Positions 1-8,179 are shown, numbered from the stretch's first letter. The stretch: 64,000 nt of DNA from Halobacterium litoreum (GCF_021233415.1 NZ_CP089466.1:124001-188000); one strand, 5' to 3'. The notes: a model not told the origin generated them from the letters alone. Made by a program: numbers and translations.

Positions 1-728
1 GGTCGCGGGTGCCCATCGACGCCGTCAAGCGCGTCGTCGTCAGGCAGGCCCAGGACCTCGAGTCGATGTACTACACGCTCAAGCAGGTGATGAACGACCC
101 CGAGACGCGGGGCACGATTCTGGTCCCACTCGGGATTCTGCTGCTCATCTACCCGCTGGCGGTGCTCGCGGACTTCTTCGGGCTGCCGGGCGCGGTGCTG
201 GGCGTGTCCTCCGCAGCGGTCGGACTGTACGCGCTGTTCCGCGGGCTCGGCCTCGAACGCGTCGTCGACGAGACCGTCGAGCGCGTGCGCTCCAGTCTCT
301 ACACGGGCCGCGTGACGCTCATCACGTACGTCGTCGCCGCCGCGCTGCTCGTCATCGGCGGCGTCGAGGGCGTCACCGAACTCCAGGCGGTGCGGGACGC
401 GACCGACGGCGCGCTCGCGCCGTCGACAGTCGTCGCGGCGCTCATCTTCGGCGCCGTCCGGTGGTTCGCCGCCGCCGGCCTCACGACGAGTCTCGGACAG
501 GTGACCGACGAGTATCTCGCCGACCGGTTCCGGTGGCGGTACCTGAACGCGCCGTTCTACGTGCTCTCCATCGCCGCCGTGCTCCACACGCTCTCGGGGT
601 TCTTCCTCGACTACGTGACGCTCACCGAACTCGCGGCGGTGCTGACAGTCGGGACGCTGGTGAGCGTGCTGTCGACGCTGACGTTCGCCGTCGTCGAGTC
701 CTACCGCGGGCAGGCGGAGGCCGCCTAG
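1..728 (+). CDS. DUF373 family integral membrane protein, C-terminal part
   Basis: The frame is open to the left edge, so the start is probably outside the window; the GTG at position 9 is internal by family comparison. The first visible residues (a VVRQAQDLESMYYTLKQ stretch) match the junction between the soluble N-terminal half and the membrane half of haloarchaeal DUF373 proteins. About six hydrophobic segments follow, the first near codons 35-57 and the last just before the stop. The function of DUF373 is unknown. The gene is convergent with the polyprenyl synthase and overlaps its end by 4 nt. The family call is from memory of the motif, not from a search. Confidence 0.75.
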   Translation, partial: SRVPIDAVKRVVVRQAQDLESMYYTLKQVMNDPETRGTILVPLGILLLIYPLAVLADFFGLPGAVLGVSSAAVGLYALFRGLGLERVVDETVERVRSSLYTGRVTLITYVVAAALLVIGGVEGVTELQAVRDATDGALAPSTVVAALIFGAVRWFAAAGLTTSLGQVTDEYLADRFRWRYLNAPFYVLSIAAVLHTLSGFFLDYVTLTELAAVLTVGTLVSVLSTLTFAVVESYRGQAEAA

Positions 729-1624
729 CGCTCCCGCGAGACGACGAACTCCGCGAGATATTCGAGGTAGTCCCGGGCCTCGCCCTCTGGGAGATTCAGG
801 CTGTCCAGCGCTTCCAGCGCCCGGTCTGACTCCGCGACCGCGAGGTCGTTCAGTTCCTCGGGCGACTGGTCGGTGACGCGCACGATGCTCGGGCGGTCCA
901 TCTCCTCGTCGATGCCCGCCGGCTTCCCCAACGCCTCGCTGTCCGCGGTGGCGTCCAGCACGTCGTCCCGAATCTGGAACGCGACGCCGACGCGCTCGGC
1001 GTACTCGCCGAGCGTCTCCACGGTGCGGCCGTCGGCGTCCGCCGCGACCGCGCCGAGCTCGGCGGCCGCGCGGAACAGCGCGCCCGTCTTCCGGCGCGCC
1101 AACTCCATGTACTCCGCTTCGGTCTCGGGGCGGTCGACCAACTCGATGGCCTCGCCCTCCCCGAGGTCGACGAGCGCGTCGGTGACACACTCCATCGCCC
1201 GCGGTTCCCGCGAGAACAGCGCGAACGCCTCGCCGAGCAGGCCGTTCGAGGCGACGATGGCGGGCCCGTAGTCGAACTCCGCCCACGCCGACGGCGTCCC
1301 CCGACGCACCTCCGACTGGTCGATGATGTCGTCGACGACGAGGGAGGCGTTGTGTACGAGTTCGACGCCGACCGCGAAGTCGAGGGCGTCCTCACCATCC
1401 TCGGAGAGTGCCACCTGCTGGCGGGCCGTGGACGCCGCCGGCGTCTCCCAGACGTCGCCGCCGGCGGCCTCGCAGACGAGGACGGTGAGCGTCGGCCGCA
1501 CGCGCTTCCCGCCCGCGAGCACGACGTGTTCGAGTTCCTCGCCGAGTTCCGCGGGCTCGACCGCGCCGACGGTCTCCGCGATGCGGTCCTCGATTGCGGC
1601 GCGACGCGCCTCCACGTACTCCAT
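725..1624 (-). CDS. Polyprenyl (geranylgeranyl/farnesyl-type) diphosphate synthase
   Basis: Trans-prenyltransferase of 299 residues that condenses isopentenyl diphosphate with allylic diphosphates, supplying chains for archaeol lipids, carotenoids or menaquinone. Both aspartate-rich motifs are intact: DDIID at residues 98-102 and DDVLD at 220-224. The substrate-binding GGKRVRP motif is at residues 38-44. An acidic insert of about 20 residues lies between the GGKRVRP region and the first Asp motif. Haloarchaea usually carry several paralogues; this one is shorter than the roughly 350-residue IdsA type, so its product chain length cannot be assigned. It is convergent with the DUF373 gene. The ATG start at 1624 gives a normal N-terminus. 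Confidence 0.88.
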   Translation of the reverse strand: MEYVEARRAAIEDRIAETVGAVEPAELGEELEHVVLAGGKRVRPTLTVLVCEAAGGDVWETPAASTARQQVALSEDGEDALDFAVGVELVHNASLVVDDIIDQSEVRRGTPSAWAEFDYGPAIVASNGLLGEAFALFSREPRAMECVTDALVDLGEGEAIELVDRPETEAEYMELARRKTGALFRAAAELGAVAADADGRTVETLGEYAERVGVAFQIRDDVLDATADSEALGKPAGIDEEMDRPSIVRVTDQSPEELNDLAVAESDRALEALDSLNLPEGEARDYLEYLAEFVVSRER

Positions 1625-1712
1625 TACCCCCGACTCGGGGATTCGCGTGGATATATGTGACGGGACTCCGCGGCGAGGGGCGCCGCCGGCCCGCCAGCGC
1701 GCCGTTCTCGGG

Positions 1713-2279
1713 TCAGAACTCCGTGACCTTCGACTGGACGCGCCCGTCGTCCACGTCGCTCGCGCGGGACTCCCCGAGCAGGTCCGCGAGTTCGTCCCGG
1801 CTCACGTCGTCGCTCTCGTAGAGGAACGCGATTTCCGTCAGCGACAGCGACTCGCCGTCTTCGACTTTCTCGCGGAGGTGGTCGGCGTCGAGCGCGTGGA
1901 ACGTCACGTCGTAGTCGACGGCCGCCGCGCGGTCGTTGGCGGCCTCGGCGAGGTTCACGCCCTCGCGGAGCACCGTCTCGAAGTCGAGGTCCGTGTGCTC
2001 CAGCCCCGAGTAGAGGAAGGCGAGGTGGGAGACGAACGCGTCGAAGGCCTCGGTGCCGTCGCTCTCGCTCGCGCGCTTCCCGAACACCAACTCGGCGTCC
2101 CGGTCTTCGAGGTGTTCGACGAGCACCTCGAAGTCGAGCAGCGCGTCGTAGACGCGGTCTCTGATGCGAGCGCGGGCGTTCCGCTCGGACTGTACGCTTC
2201 CCAGTTCTCGGTCGCCGCGGAGAAACGCGCGGTCGGCCTCGGTGAGCACGCCGCGGTCCCGCTTGTCCGAATCAGACAT
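1713..2279 (-). CDS. Hypothetical haloarchaeal protein
   Basis: Predicted soluble, acidic protein of 188 residues starting MSDSDKRDRGVLT. It has no membrane segment, signal peptide or cysteine. The first part (a GVLTEADRAFLRG motif near residues 10-22, then RARIRDRVYDALLDFEVL) looks like a motif I have seen in other uncharacterised haloarchaeal proteins. The C-terminal half carries a helical segment resembling a small helix-turn-helix fold (LTEIAFLYESDDVSRDELADLL), but this is only an impression. It is transcribed toward the polyprenyl synthase and divergently from the PCNA-like gene. No function can be assigned. Confidence 0.7.
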   Translation of the reverse strand: MSDSDKRDRGVLTEADRAFLRGDRELGSVQSERNARARIRDRVYDALLDFEVLVEHLEDRDAELVFGKRASESDGTEAFDAFVSHLAFLYSGLEHTDLDFETVLREGVNLAEAANDRAAAVDYDVTFHALDADHLREKVEDGESLSLTEIAFLYESDDVSRDELADLLGESRASDVDDGRVQSKVTEF

Positions 2280-2398
2280 AATCGCTTTCGAGTTACGTAA
2301 AACGGAACATGGATATAAAAATAACTTAAACTGAATTATCTACTGCGTCTCGTGTCTGATTACCTGAACAACGCTTAAGGAGCGGTCGGAACTGTCCG

Positions 2399-2453
2399 GT
2401 GACACGCGCCGCCCCGCCGCGGCGCTCGCTCGCGCTCGCGGCGGCCGCGTCAC
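2399..2453 (+). promoter_or_regulatory. Hairpin leader of the PCNA-like gene, with upstream TATA
   Basis: A TATA-like element (gcttaagg, about 2373-2380) places the likely transcript start near 2400. From there GTGAC (2399-2403) pairs with GTCAC (2449-2453). Inside this, GCG/CGC and CCGCC/GGCGG arms extend the helix to roughly 13 or more base pairs with small bulges. The hairpin ends 5 nt before the ATG at 2459, so nearly the whole predicted 5' leader is structured. Many haloarchaeal mRNAs are leaderless, which makes this leader unusual. The transcript start is inferred. Confidence 0.45.
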
Positions 2454-2458
2454 CACCC

Positions 2459-3259
2459 ATGACAGAGACGACCCACCCCGCGACCGACGCCCAGTCACCG
2501 ACCGACCCCGCGTTCGACGCCATCGCCGACAGCGACACGCTCGCCACCGCCCTGGACGCGCTCGCCGTGCTCGTCGACGAGTGCGTCGTGCGCGTCGAAC
2601 CCGACGGCCTCGCCGTCGACGCGATGGACCCCGCCACCGTCGGCATGGTCTCGCTCTCGCTCGGCGCCGACGCCTTCGACGCCTACGACGCCCCCGACGC
2701 CGGCCTCCGCCTCGGCATCCCCCTCGACCGCCTCCGGGACGTGGTCGGTATCGCCGACGCCGGCCAACCGGTCCGCCTCGCGTTCGACGCCGAAAGCCGG
2801 ATGCTCCACGTGCGCGTCGGCGAACTCGCGTACACGCTCGCCTGCATCGACCCCGACGCCGTCCGCTCCCCGCCGGACCGCATCGACCTCGCGGAACAGT
2901 ACACCGCCTCGGCCACCCTCGACGGCGCCGGGTTCGCGCGCGCCGTCGACGCCGCCGACATGGTCGCCGACCACCTCGCGCTCGGCACCGACGCCGACGC
3001 CCTCTACGTCCGCGCCGACGGCGACACCGACTCGGTCGAAGTCGACTTCCCCGGCGAGGACTGCGCCGCCATCGACCCCGGCCCCGCCCACTCGCTGTTC
3101 TCCCTCCAGTACCTCGCGTCCGTCGCCGACGCGCTCCCGTCCGACCGCGACGTCGACCTCCGATTCGGCGAGGAAGCGCCCATCGAGGCCGGTTTCGACA
3201 TCGCGGAGGGCGACGGCCACGTCACGTTCGTCGTCTCCCCGAGAATGACGGTGAATTAG
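2459..3259 (+). CDS. pcn: DNA polymerase sliding clamp (PCNA), divergent
   Basis: Sliding clamp that rings DNA and tethers polymerase, ligase, Fen1 and other PIP-box proteins. The 266-residue product (ATG at 2459) aligns by eye with haloarchaeal PCNA through the VLVDEC, DPATVGMVSLSL, YTLACIDPD, AADMVADHLALG, HSLFSLQYL and GHVTFVVSPR motifs. It carries about 16 extra N-terminal residues (TETTHPATDAQSPTDP). The usual N-terminal FKAIVSA strand appears as AFDAIADS, and the end is SPRMTVN rather than the APRIQS-type terminus typical of haloarchaeal PCNA. It could be the genome's only clamp or a diverged second paralogue; the window cannot tell. The longer frame from 2399 lies inside the leader hairpin, so the 2459 start is preferred. 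Confidence 0.85.
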   Translation: MTETTHPATDAQSPTDPAFDAIADSDTLATALDALAVLVDECVVRVEPDGLAVDAMDPATVGMVSLSLGADAFDAYDAPDAGLRLGIPLDRLRDVVGIADAGQPVRLAFDAESRMLHVRVGELAYTLACIDPDAVRSPPDRIDLAEQYTASATLDGAGFARAVDAADMVADHLALGTDADALYVRADGDTDSVEVDFPGEDCAAIDPGPAHSLFSLQYLASVADALPSDRDVDLRFGEEAPIEAGFDIAEGDGHVTFVVSPRMTVN

Positions 3260-3299
3260 CGATTCGCGTGACCGTCTCGTAGCCGTCGCTGTTCGGCGC

Positions 3300-3343
3300 G
3301 AAAAACAAAAATCGAATCTGCGAACCGCGGCCTGCGGCCGCGG
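3300..3343 (-). terminator. Hairpin plus T-run terminator after etfA
   Basis: Read on the minus strand, a perfect 8-bp GC stem (CCGCGGCC, 3325-3332, pairing with GGCCGCGG, 3336-3343, loop of 3) is followed 13 nt later by a T-rich run (TTTTTGTTTTT, the complement of 3301-3311). It lies 12 nt past the etfA stop. Archaeal termination relies mainly on T-runs, so the run is the stronger part of the signal. On the plus strand the same DNA follows the PCNA stop. Confidence 0.5.
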
Positions 3344-3354
3344 ACGTTACCGGT

Positions 3355-4323
3355 TTAGACGCTCGGGGGTTCGCCGCCGAACTCCTCGATGAGCGCGGGC
3401 ACCACGTCGAACAGGTCGCCGACGACGCCGTAGTCCGCGATGTCGAAGATGGGCGCGTTCGGGTCCGTGTTCACCGCGATGATGGTGTCCGCGCCCTTCA
3501 TCCCGGCGACGTGCTGGACCGCGCCCGAGATACCGATGGCGAGGTAGACGTCCGGCGTCACCTGTTTGCCGGACTGGCCGACCTGCCGGTTCTTCGGGAG
3601 CCAGCCGTTGTCGACGATGGGTCGCGACGAGGAGAGCGTCGCGCCCGTCGCCTCGACGAGCGCCTCGACGAGTTCGAGGTTCTCCTCTTCCTCGATGCCG
3701 CGACCGATGGACACGAGGAAGTTCGCCTCGCTGATGTCGACGTCGCCGCCGCCGACCTCCTCGAAGCCCTTCACGGTGGAGCCGACTGCGTCCTCGTCGA
3801 CGTCGAAGTCGAACGCCGAGACGTCGGCGTCGCCGACGCCTTCGGCGGCCGGCCACTCGCCGCTGCGCACGGACGCCACGAACGGGCCCTCGGTGACCTC
3901 GACGGTCGTCTCGACCTTCGACCCGTACATCTCGCGGGTGACTTCGAGCGTGCCGTCGTAGTCCAGACCGACCGCGTCAGAAGCGTACGAGCGCCCGAGT
4001 CGCGTCGCCACGGCGGGCGCGTAGTCGAGGCCGTTCACGCTGTTCGGGACGAGCAGGAACTCCGCGCCGAGGTCCTCGGTGAGCGCGGTGACGGCCTGCG
4101 CGTACACGTCGTGGTTGAACTCCTCGCCGTACTCGACGGTGTGAATCTGGTCGACGCCCTCGCGGTTCAGGTCGTCCGCGAACTCCTCGACGTTCCCGGA
4201 GATGACGGCCGCGTGCAGGTCGGTGCCGACGGCGTCCGCGAGTTCGCGGCCCGCGGTCAGCAACTCGAAGGACACGTCCCGCAGGTCGCCGCGCCGGTGG
4301 TCGGCGATCGTGAGAACCGTCAT
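3355..4323 (-). CDS. etfA: Electron transfer flavoprotein, alpha subunit
   Basis: FAD-binding subunit of the heterodimeric electron carrier between acyl-CoA and related dehydrogenases and the quinone pool. The 322-residue length is normal. The C-terminal FAD domain is clear: GQSGKQVTPDVYLAIGISGA (near residues 240-260), then QHVAGMKGADTIIAVNTDP and a FDIADYGVVGDL tail. The N-terminal part is the nucleotide-binding-like ETF fold. The gene follows etfB with an ATGA 4-nt overlap, so the two are translationally coupled. No fixC/fixX partner lies beside them. It converges on the PCNA-like gene. Confidence 0.95.
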   Translation of the reverse strand: MTVLTIADHRRGDLRDVSFELLTAGRELADAVGTDLHAAVISGNVEEFADDLNREGVDQIHTVEYGEEFNHDVYAQAVTALTEDLGAEFLLVPNSVNGLDYAPAVATRLGRSYASDAVGLDYDGTLEVTREMYGSKVETTVEVTEGPFVASVRSGEWPAAEGVGDADVSAFDFDVDEDAVGSTVKGFEEVGGGDVDISEANFLVSIGRGIEEEENLELVEALVEATGATLSSSRPIVDNGWLPKNRQVGQSGKQVTPDVYLAIGISGAVQHVAGMKGADTIIAVNTDPNAPIFDIADYGVVGDLFDVVPALIEEFGGEPPSV

Positions 4324-5120
4324 TCGCCGACCACCCCCTTCTCGCGGAGCACGTCAGCCAACTTCGACGCCTGCTCGTCGGCGTCGCCGTCGAGGAACTG
4401 CGCGTCGCTTTCGGTCTCCGGCTCGTACATCGCGGTCACGTCCAGACTGGACTCGACGACCGACGCGTCGAGCCCGAGGTCGTCGAGGCTCTGGGGCTTG
4501 ATTTCCTTCGACTGGGCCTGCCGGATACCGCGCAGGCTCGCGTACCGCGGCTCGTTGATACCCGTCTGGATGGTGAGCACCGCCGGGAGGTCGACGTCGG
4601 TGAGTTCCTCGACGCCGCCCTCCAGTTCGCGGCGCACGGACGCGACGCCCTCGTCGAGCACCTTCTCGGTGTCGAGCGCGTTCACGACCGCCGCCCACTG
4701 GAAGCCGATTTCCTCGGCGAGCGCGACGCCCGTCGCGCCGAAGGAGTCGTCGTTGGCCTGCACGCCCGACAGCACGAGGTCGGGGTCCTCGGCTTCCACG
4801 ACCGCGCCGAGCAGTTCGGCCTTCGTCTCCACGTCGAGCAGTTCGACGTCCTCGATGGCGTCGTCCCACACGCGGACCGCGCGGTCCGCGCCCTTCGCGA
4901 GCGCCATCCGAATCGTCTCGTCGGCGCGCTCCGGGCCGATGGTGACCGCGACGACTTCCACGTCGTCGCCGGCCTCGGCCAACTGGACGCCCTCCTCGAC
5001 GGCGTAGTCGTCCCACTCGTTGAGGTCGTAGTCGAGATACGTCTCCTCGATTTCGGTTCCGGAAATCTCGAAGTCGTCCTCGACGGTGGCCACCTCCTTG
5101 ACGGTGACGAGAACCTTCAT
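4320..5120 (-). CDS. etfB: Electron transfer flavoprotein, beta subunit
   Basis: Partner of EtfA, carrying the AMP or second-FAD site at the subunit interface. The ATG at 5120 gives MKVLVTVKEV, the usual ETF-beta N-terminus; a GTG one codon upstream is possible but less likely. Signature elements are visible: the VVAVTIGPERADETIRMALAKGADRA region near residues 55-80, VLSGVQANDDSFGATGVALA, and a C-terminal half with TIQTGINEPRYASLRGI, all usual for ETF-beta. Length is 266 residues. It is the first gene of an etfBA pair, with its own promoter around 5143-5158. Confidence 0.95.
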   Translation of the reverse strand: MKVLVTVKEVATVEDDFEISGTEIEETYLDYDLNEWDDYAVEEGVQLAEAGDDVEVVAVTIGPERADETIRMALAKGADRAVRVWDDAIEDVELLDVETKAELLGAVVEAEDPDLVLSGVQANDDSFGATGVALAEEIGFQWAAVVNALDTEKVLDEGVASVRRELEGGVEELTDVDLPAVLTIQTGINEPRYASLRGIRQAQSKEIKPQSLDDLGLDASVVESSLDVTAMYEPETESDAQFLDGDADEQASKLADVLREKGVVGE

Positions 5121-5142
5121 CACTCCGTGAATCGCGTGCGCC

Positions 5143-5158
5143 GGAGGTAAACGTTTTC
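5143..5158 (-). promoter_or_regulatory. Core promoter of etfBA, identical 16-mer to the atpD promoter
   Basis: Read on the minus strand this is GAAAACGTTTACCTCC, with a TATA-like GTTTAC about 34 nt before the etfB ATG. The same 16 bases occur upstream of atpD (18763-18778) at a similar distance. Identity beyond the TATA core may reflect a shared BRE/TATA promoter class. Confidence 0.45.
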
Positions 5159-5186
5159 GGAACCGCTGGAGCGACGCGCGGAGTTT

Positions 5187-6308
5187 CTACTCGTCGCCGA
5201 CGCCCTCGCCCGGCAGCGAGATGAGGTTCTCGCGCCCGATGCGGAGCTTCTCGATGCGACCCTCGTCGTCCATCGAGGACAGCAGTTGCGAGACCTTCGC
5301 CGTCGACCACCGCGTCTCCTCCACGATCTTCGACTGCTTCATCCGGCCGTCGTGCTCGCGCAACAACCGCTCGACGCGCTCCTCGTCGCTCAACAACTCG
5401 GGGTCGACGCCGCCCCCGCCGTCGCCAGAGTCCGCGTCGCTCGGCCCGTCGGCGGTCGCGCTACCGGCCGCGCCGGCGTCGGCAGTCGCCACACTCCCGT
5501 CGGTCGCCGCCTGTCCGTCACCGCCCGCCGACTCGTCGCTCCCGTCGCGCTCGAACCACGCGTCGGACCCGTTCCGGGCGTACATCCACGCGAACACGCC
5601 ACCGACCACGAGCGCCAGACCGCCCAGTCCGACGACCAACAACACGCCCGCACCGACGCCGCCCGGTCCGCTCCCGGACGCCGACTCGGTGAACACCAGC
5701 GTCGGGTCGTCCTCCTCGAACGCCTGCGGACCACGCCACTGATACGCGCCGTCGGTCACGCTCGTGTCCGGGCTGATGGTGTTCTGCTCGTACCCCTCGG
5801 GCGGCCGCACCGTGAGCGTCTGTCCCGCCTTCAGGTCGCCGAACCACGACCCGGAGAAGCCGTCGACGGTCAGCGTCTCGTTTGTCACCTGCGAGAAGTT
5901 CGTCCACGTGAACCGCAGTGAGAGCACGCCCGTGGAGTTGTTCGCGCTCTCGACGGTCGTCGCCGTGTACTCCTCGTTTCGAATCGCCATCTCCCGGCCG
6001 ACCTCGTCGCTCACGTCCGGCGCGACGGCGCGGAACACGTCGATCGAGAAGCCGCTGTTCCGGTCGCCGGACTTGAACTCGCGCGCGAGGTCGTCGAACG
6101 CCGCCGTGTCGTTCTCGTCCTCCAGCGCGTACCGCGCGGACACGTTCCAGTGTGCGTCCCCGTCCGGCTGGAGTTCCACCGTGATGTGGACGCCCTCCTT
6201 CTCGAGTGCGTCCTGTGTCGACTGCGCCGTGCTATCGGTGGCTCCGACGGCTCCAGCCAGCGGCGCGACGACAAGACAGACGGCGACGAGGAGGGCGGCC
6301 TGCCGCAT
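5187..6308 (-). CDS. Secreted-domain/one-TM protein with C-terminal winged helix (membrane-anchored regulator)
   Basis: Starting at the ATG at 6308 gives a 373-residue protein with a signal peptide (MRQAALLVAVCLVVAPLAGA). An extracellular domain of about 200 residues follows, with several NST/NFS-type sequons and aromatic-rich strands, then one transmembrane segment (VLLVVGLGGLALVVGGVFAW, near residues 230-250). After a long Gly/Ala/Asp/Ser linker comes a cytoplasmic winged helix (VERLLREHDGRMKQSKIVEE, then STAKVSQLLSSMDDEGRI) near the C-terminus. This layout is common in haloarchaea and suggests a sensor that binds DNA from the membrane, but neither ligand nor target is known. A TATA-like element (about 6335-6345) lies about 30 nt before the start. 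It is divergent from the secreted protein at 6419. Confidence 0.78.
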   Translation of the reverse strand: MRQAALLVAVCLVVAPLAGAVGATDSTAQSTQDALEKEGVHITVELQPDGDAHWNVSARYALEDENDTAAFDDLAREFKSGDRNSGFSIDVFRAVAPDVSDEVGREMAIRNEEYTATTVESANNSTGVLSLRFTWTNFSQVTNETLTVDGFSGSWFGDLKAGQTLTVRPPEGYEQNTISPDTSVTDGAYQWRGPQAFEEDDPTLVFTESASGSGPGGVGAGVLLVVGLGGLALVVGGVFAWMYARNGSDAWFERDGSDESAGGDGQAATDGSVATADAGAAGSATADGPSDADSGDGGGGVDPELLSDEERVERLLREHDGRMKQSKIVEETRWSTAKVSQLLSSMDDEGRIEKLRIGRENLISLPGEGVGDE

Positions 6309-6418
6309 ACATCCTTCCGTCCAGCCCGCTCGGGCAAAGTATTTTCCATCCACACACGTTCTCGCGGCGCGGGCGAATCTCCGCATCGTTTTTTACGCGG
6401 CCCCCCGAAGCACGCTCC

Positions 6419-7621
6419 ATGTCTCGCGCCCGCCCCGCGCTCGCTGTCCTCCTCCTCACCGTCGCCACGGTGGCCGTCGGCCTCGCAGCCGGCGGCGCGG
6501 TTACGGCGCCCGTTCAACCCGCGGACGACCCCGTCGTCGGCACCAGTGAGAACACGTCTCGGGTCCTCCTGCTGACGCGGGCAGACGCGGCGCAGTTCGA
6601 CACCGCCACACCGACAGTCACGAACGCCCTCGAAGCCGGCCACGCCAACCTCGACACGTCCTTCCAGCGACACCGCATCGAGGCGCGCCTCGACGCGGCC
6701 GACACGCCCGAAGCACGCGGTGAAATCCTGGAGAACGCGACAGACGACGTCGCCCGACGCGTGGCGCAACTCCGCGAGCAGGAACGTGACGCCCGCGCCG
6801 AATTCGCGAACGGACAACTCACCGCTCGACAGTACCTCGTGACGCTCGGCACGCTCCACGCCGAAGCCGAGACGCTCGAAACCTACCTCGGACGTCCGTC
6901 GAGCGAAGGGACGCTGTACACGTACGCCCGACCCGGCGGCGGCACGCGGTCCCGAATCAGCCGGCTGCGAGCCCAACTCGCGACCCTCCAGGGACCGGTC
7001 CGCGAACAACTCGCTGGCGTCGTCGTCGGCGACCGTCCCGCGACGCGCGTCCACGTCTCGGTCGGAAACGGCGTGATGCTGTCGACGCTCCGCGGGTCCC
7101 AGTACGTCCGGGAGTCGTTCCGACCGGACAACCTCGACGAGGACGTCACGAGTCAGGTGCCGCCCACTCGCGACATCGTCACGTCCCACTACCCGTGGGT
7201 CTGGAACAACTCGGGCGGCCCGTCCACGACGCTCCTCGAAGGGTACGCGTTCCAGTGGAGCGCCGACCACAATCAGGGTCGTGTCGTGGCGTTCGTCGAC
7301 ATGACGACCGAGCAGGTGTACGTCGAACGCCAGTGGAAGTCGCTCCTGCAGGTCGACGCCCCGTACGAGGCGCGGTCGTCCGCGGATAACACGACGCTGC
7401 TCGTCTCCCGGACGTACGCCGGCGGCCCGGTCCAGATTCGCGTCGAGAACGCGTCCGGCGCGCCGGTCGACGCGACAGTCGCGTTGAACGGGACGGGTGT
7501 CGGACGCACCGGCGAGGACGGCCAACTGTGGACGCTCAGCCCCGCCAGCGAGTACCCCGTCTCCGTCACTCACGACGGCACATCGCTCGACGTGAACGTG
7601 ACGGCGCGCCCCGCGCCCTGA
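6419..7621 (+). CDS. Secreted haloarchaeal protein of unknown function
   Basis: Protein of 400 residues with a signal peptide or N-terminal anchor (SRARPALAVLLLTVATVAVG). The region near residues 60-160 is largely helical and charged (FDTATPTVTNALEAG, then LREQERDARAEFANGQL) and probably forms a coiled coil. A beta-rich C-terminal half ends in an Ig-like or carboxypeptidase-regulatory-like segment (VQIRVENASGAPVDATVALN, then GTGVGRTGEDGQLWTL). It resembles uncharacterised haloarchaeal exported proteins. A TATA-like tttttacg (6389-6396) lies about 25 nt before the ATG, so the mRNA may be nearly leaderless. It is divergent from the membrane winged-helix gene and 43 nt upstream of the pilin-like gene, which hints at a shared cell-surface role. 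Confidence 0.72.
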   Translation: MSRARPALAVLLLTVATVAVGLAAGGAVTAPVQPADDPVVGTSENTSRVLLLTRADAAQFDTATPTVTNALEAGHANLDTSFQRHRIEARLDAADTPEARGEILENATDDVARRVAQLREQERDARAEFANGQLTARQYLVTLGTLHAEAETLETYLGRPSSEGTLYTYARPGGGTRSRISRLRAQLATLQGPVREQLAGVVVGDRPATRVHVSVGNGVMLSTLRGSQYVRESFRPDNLDEDVTSQVPPTRDIVTSHYPWVWNNSGGPSTTLLEGYAFQWSADHNQGRVVAFVDMTTEQVYVERQWKSLLQVDAPYEARSSADNTTLLVSRTYAGGPVQIRVENASGAPVDATVALNGTGVGRTGEDGQLWTLSPASEYPVSVTHDGTSLDVNVTARPAP

Positions 7622-7664
7622 CCGTCGCGAAGGTTCTTCACCGAAGCCGCGGCCACCACGCGAC

Positions 7665-8132
7665 GTGGCCCGTGGGTACGCACCAGTCGCGGTCGTCCTC
7701 CTGCTCGCAGTCACCGTCGTCGCCGCGGCGAGCGTGCTTACCATCCTGCCGTCCGTGACGGAGCGCCCGCCAGCCGACCAGCGCGGCGTCGCCGTCGACG
7801 CGACCGCGGACGGCCGCGTGACGCTGACGCTCGTCGCCGGCCCCGAACTGGACGTCCGCGACGTCGACGTGGCGATTTCCGTCGACGGCGCCGCGCTCGA
7901 CCACCAGCCGCCGGTGCCGTTCTTCTCGGCGACGGGGTTCGTGAGCGGGCCGACCGGCCCGTTCAACGTCGCAGACGACCCGACGTGGCGCGTCGGCGAA
8001 TCGGCGAGCGTCCGCATCGCGGGGACGAACGCGCCGACCGTCGAAGCCGGCGACGCCGTCGAAGTGCGACTCGTCGTGCGCGGGACCGTCGTCGCGACTG
8101 CGCGAACGGAGGTAACCGAAGGAACGGCGTGA
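7665..8132 (+). CDS. Type IV pilin N-terminal domain-like small exported protein
   Basis: The 155-residue product starts (GTG) MARGYAPVAVVLLLAVTVVAAASVL. A short basic stretch followed at once by a long hydrophobic helix resembles archaeal class III signal sequences of pilin-like proteins. The rest is beta-rich and acidic with no cysteines. A clean prepilin peptidase site (usually G or A before a charged residue) is not obvious, so this could instead be a simple anchored protein. It follows the secreted protein by 43 nt on the same strand, and the two are probably co-transcribed. Confidence 0.6.
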   Translation: MARGYAPVAVVLLLAVTVVAAASVLTILPSVTERPPADQRGVAVDATADGRVTLTLVAGPELDVRDVDVAISVDGAALDHQPPVPFFSATGFVSGPTGPFNVADDPTWRVGESASVRIAGTNAPTVEAGDAVEVRLVVRGTVVATARTEVTEGTA

Positions 8133-8179
8133 CGCTGACTCGGGCGCGCGGTCGACGGTTCGCAGTGCTCGCCGTCTCT

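Noticed and set aside
2581-3282. Arg-rich plus-strand frame over the PCNA-like gene
   Set aside because: Wrong-frame reading of the clamp gene; extreme Arg content is typical of shadow frames in this genome.
6011-8017. Long open frame of 668 codons on the minus strand across 6.0-8.0 kb
   Set aside because: It lies antisense to the secreted and pilin-like genes, is Arg-rich instead of acidic, has no recognisable domain and reflects the high GC bias.
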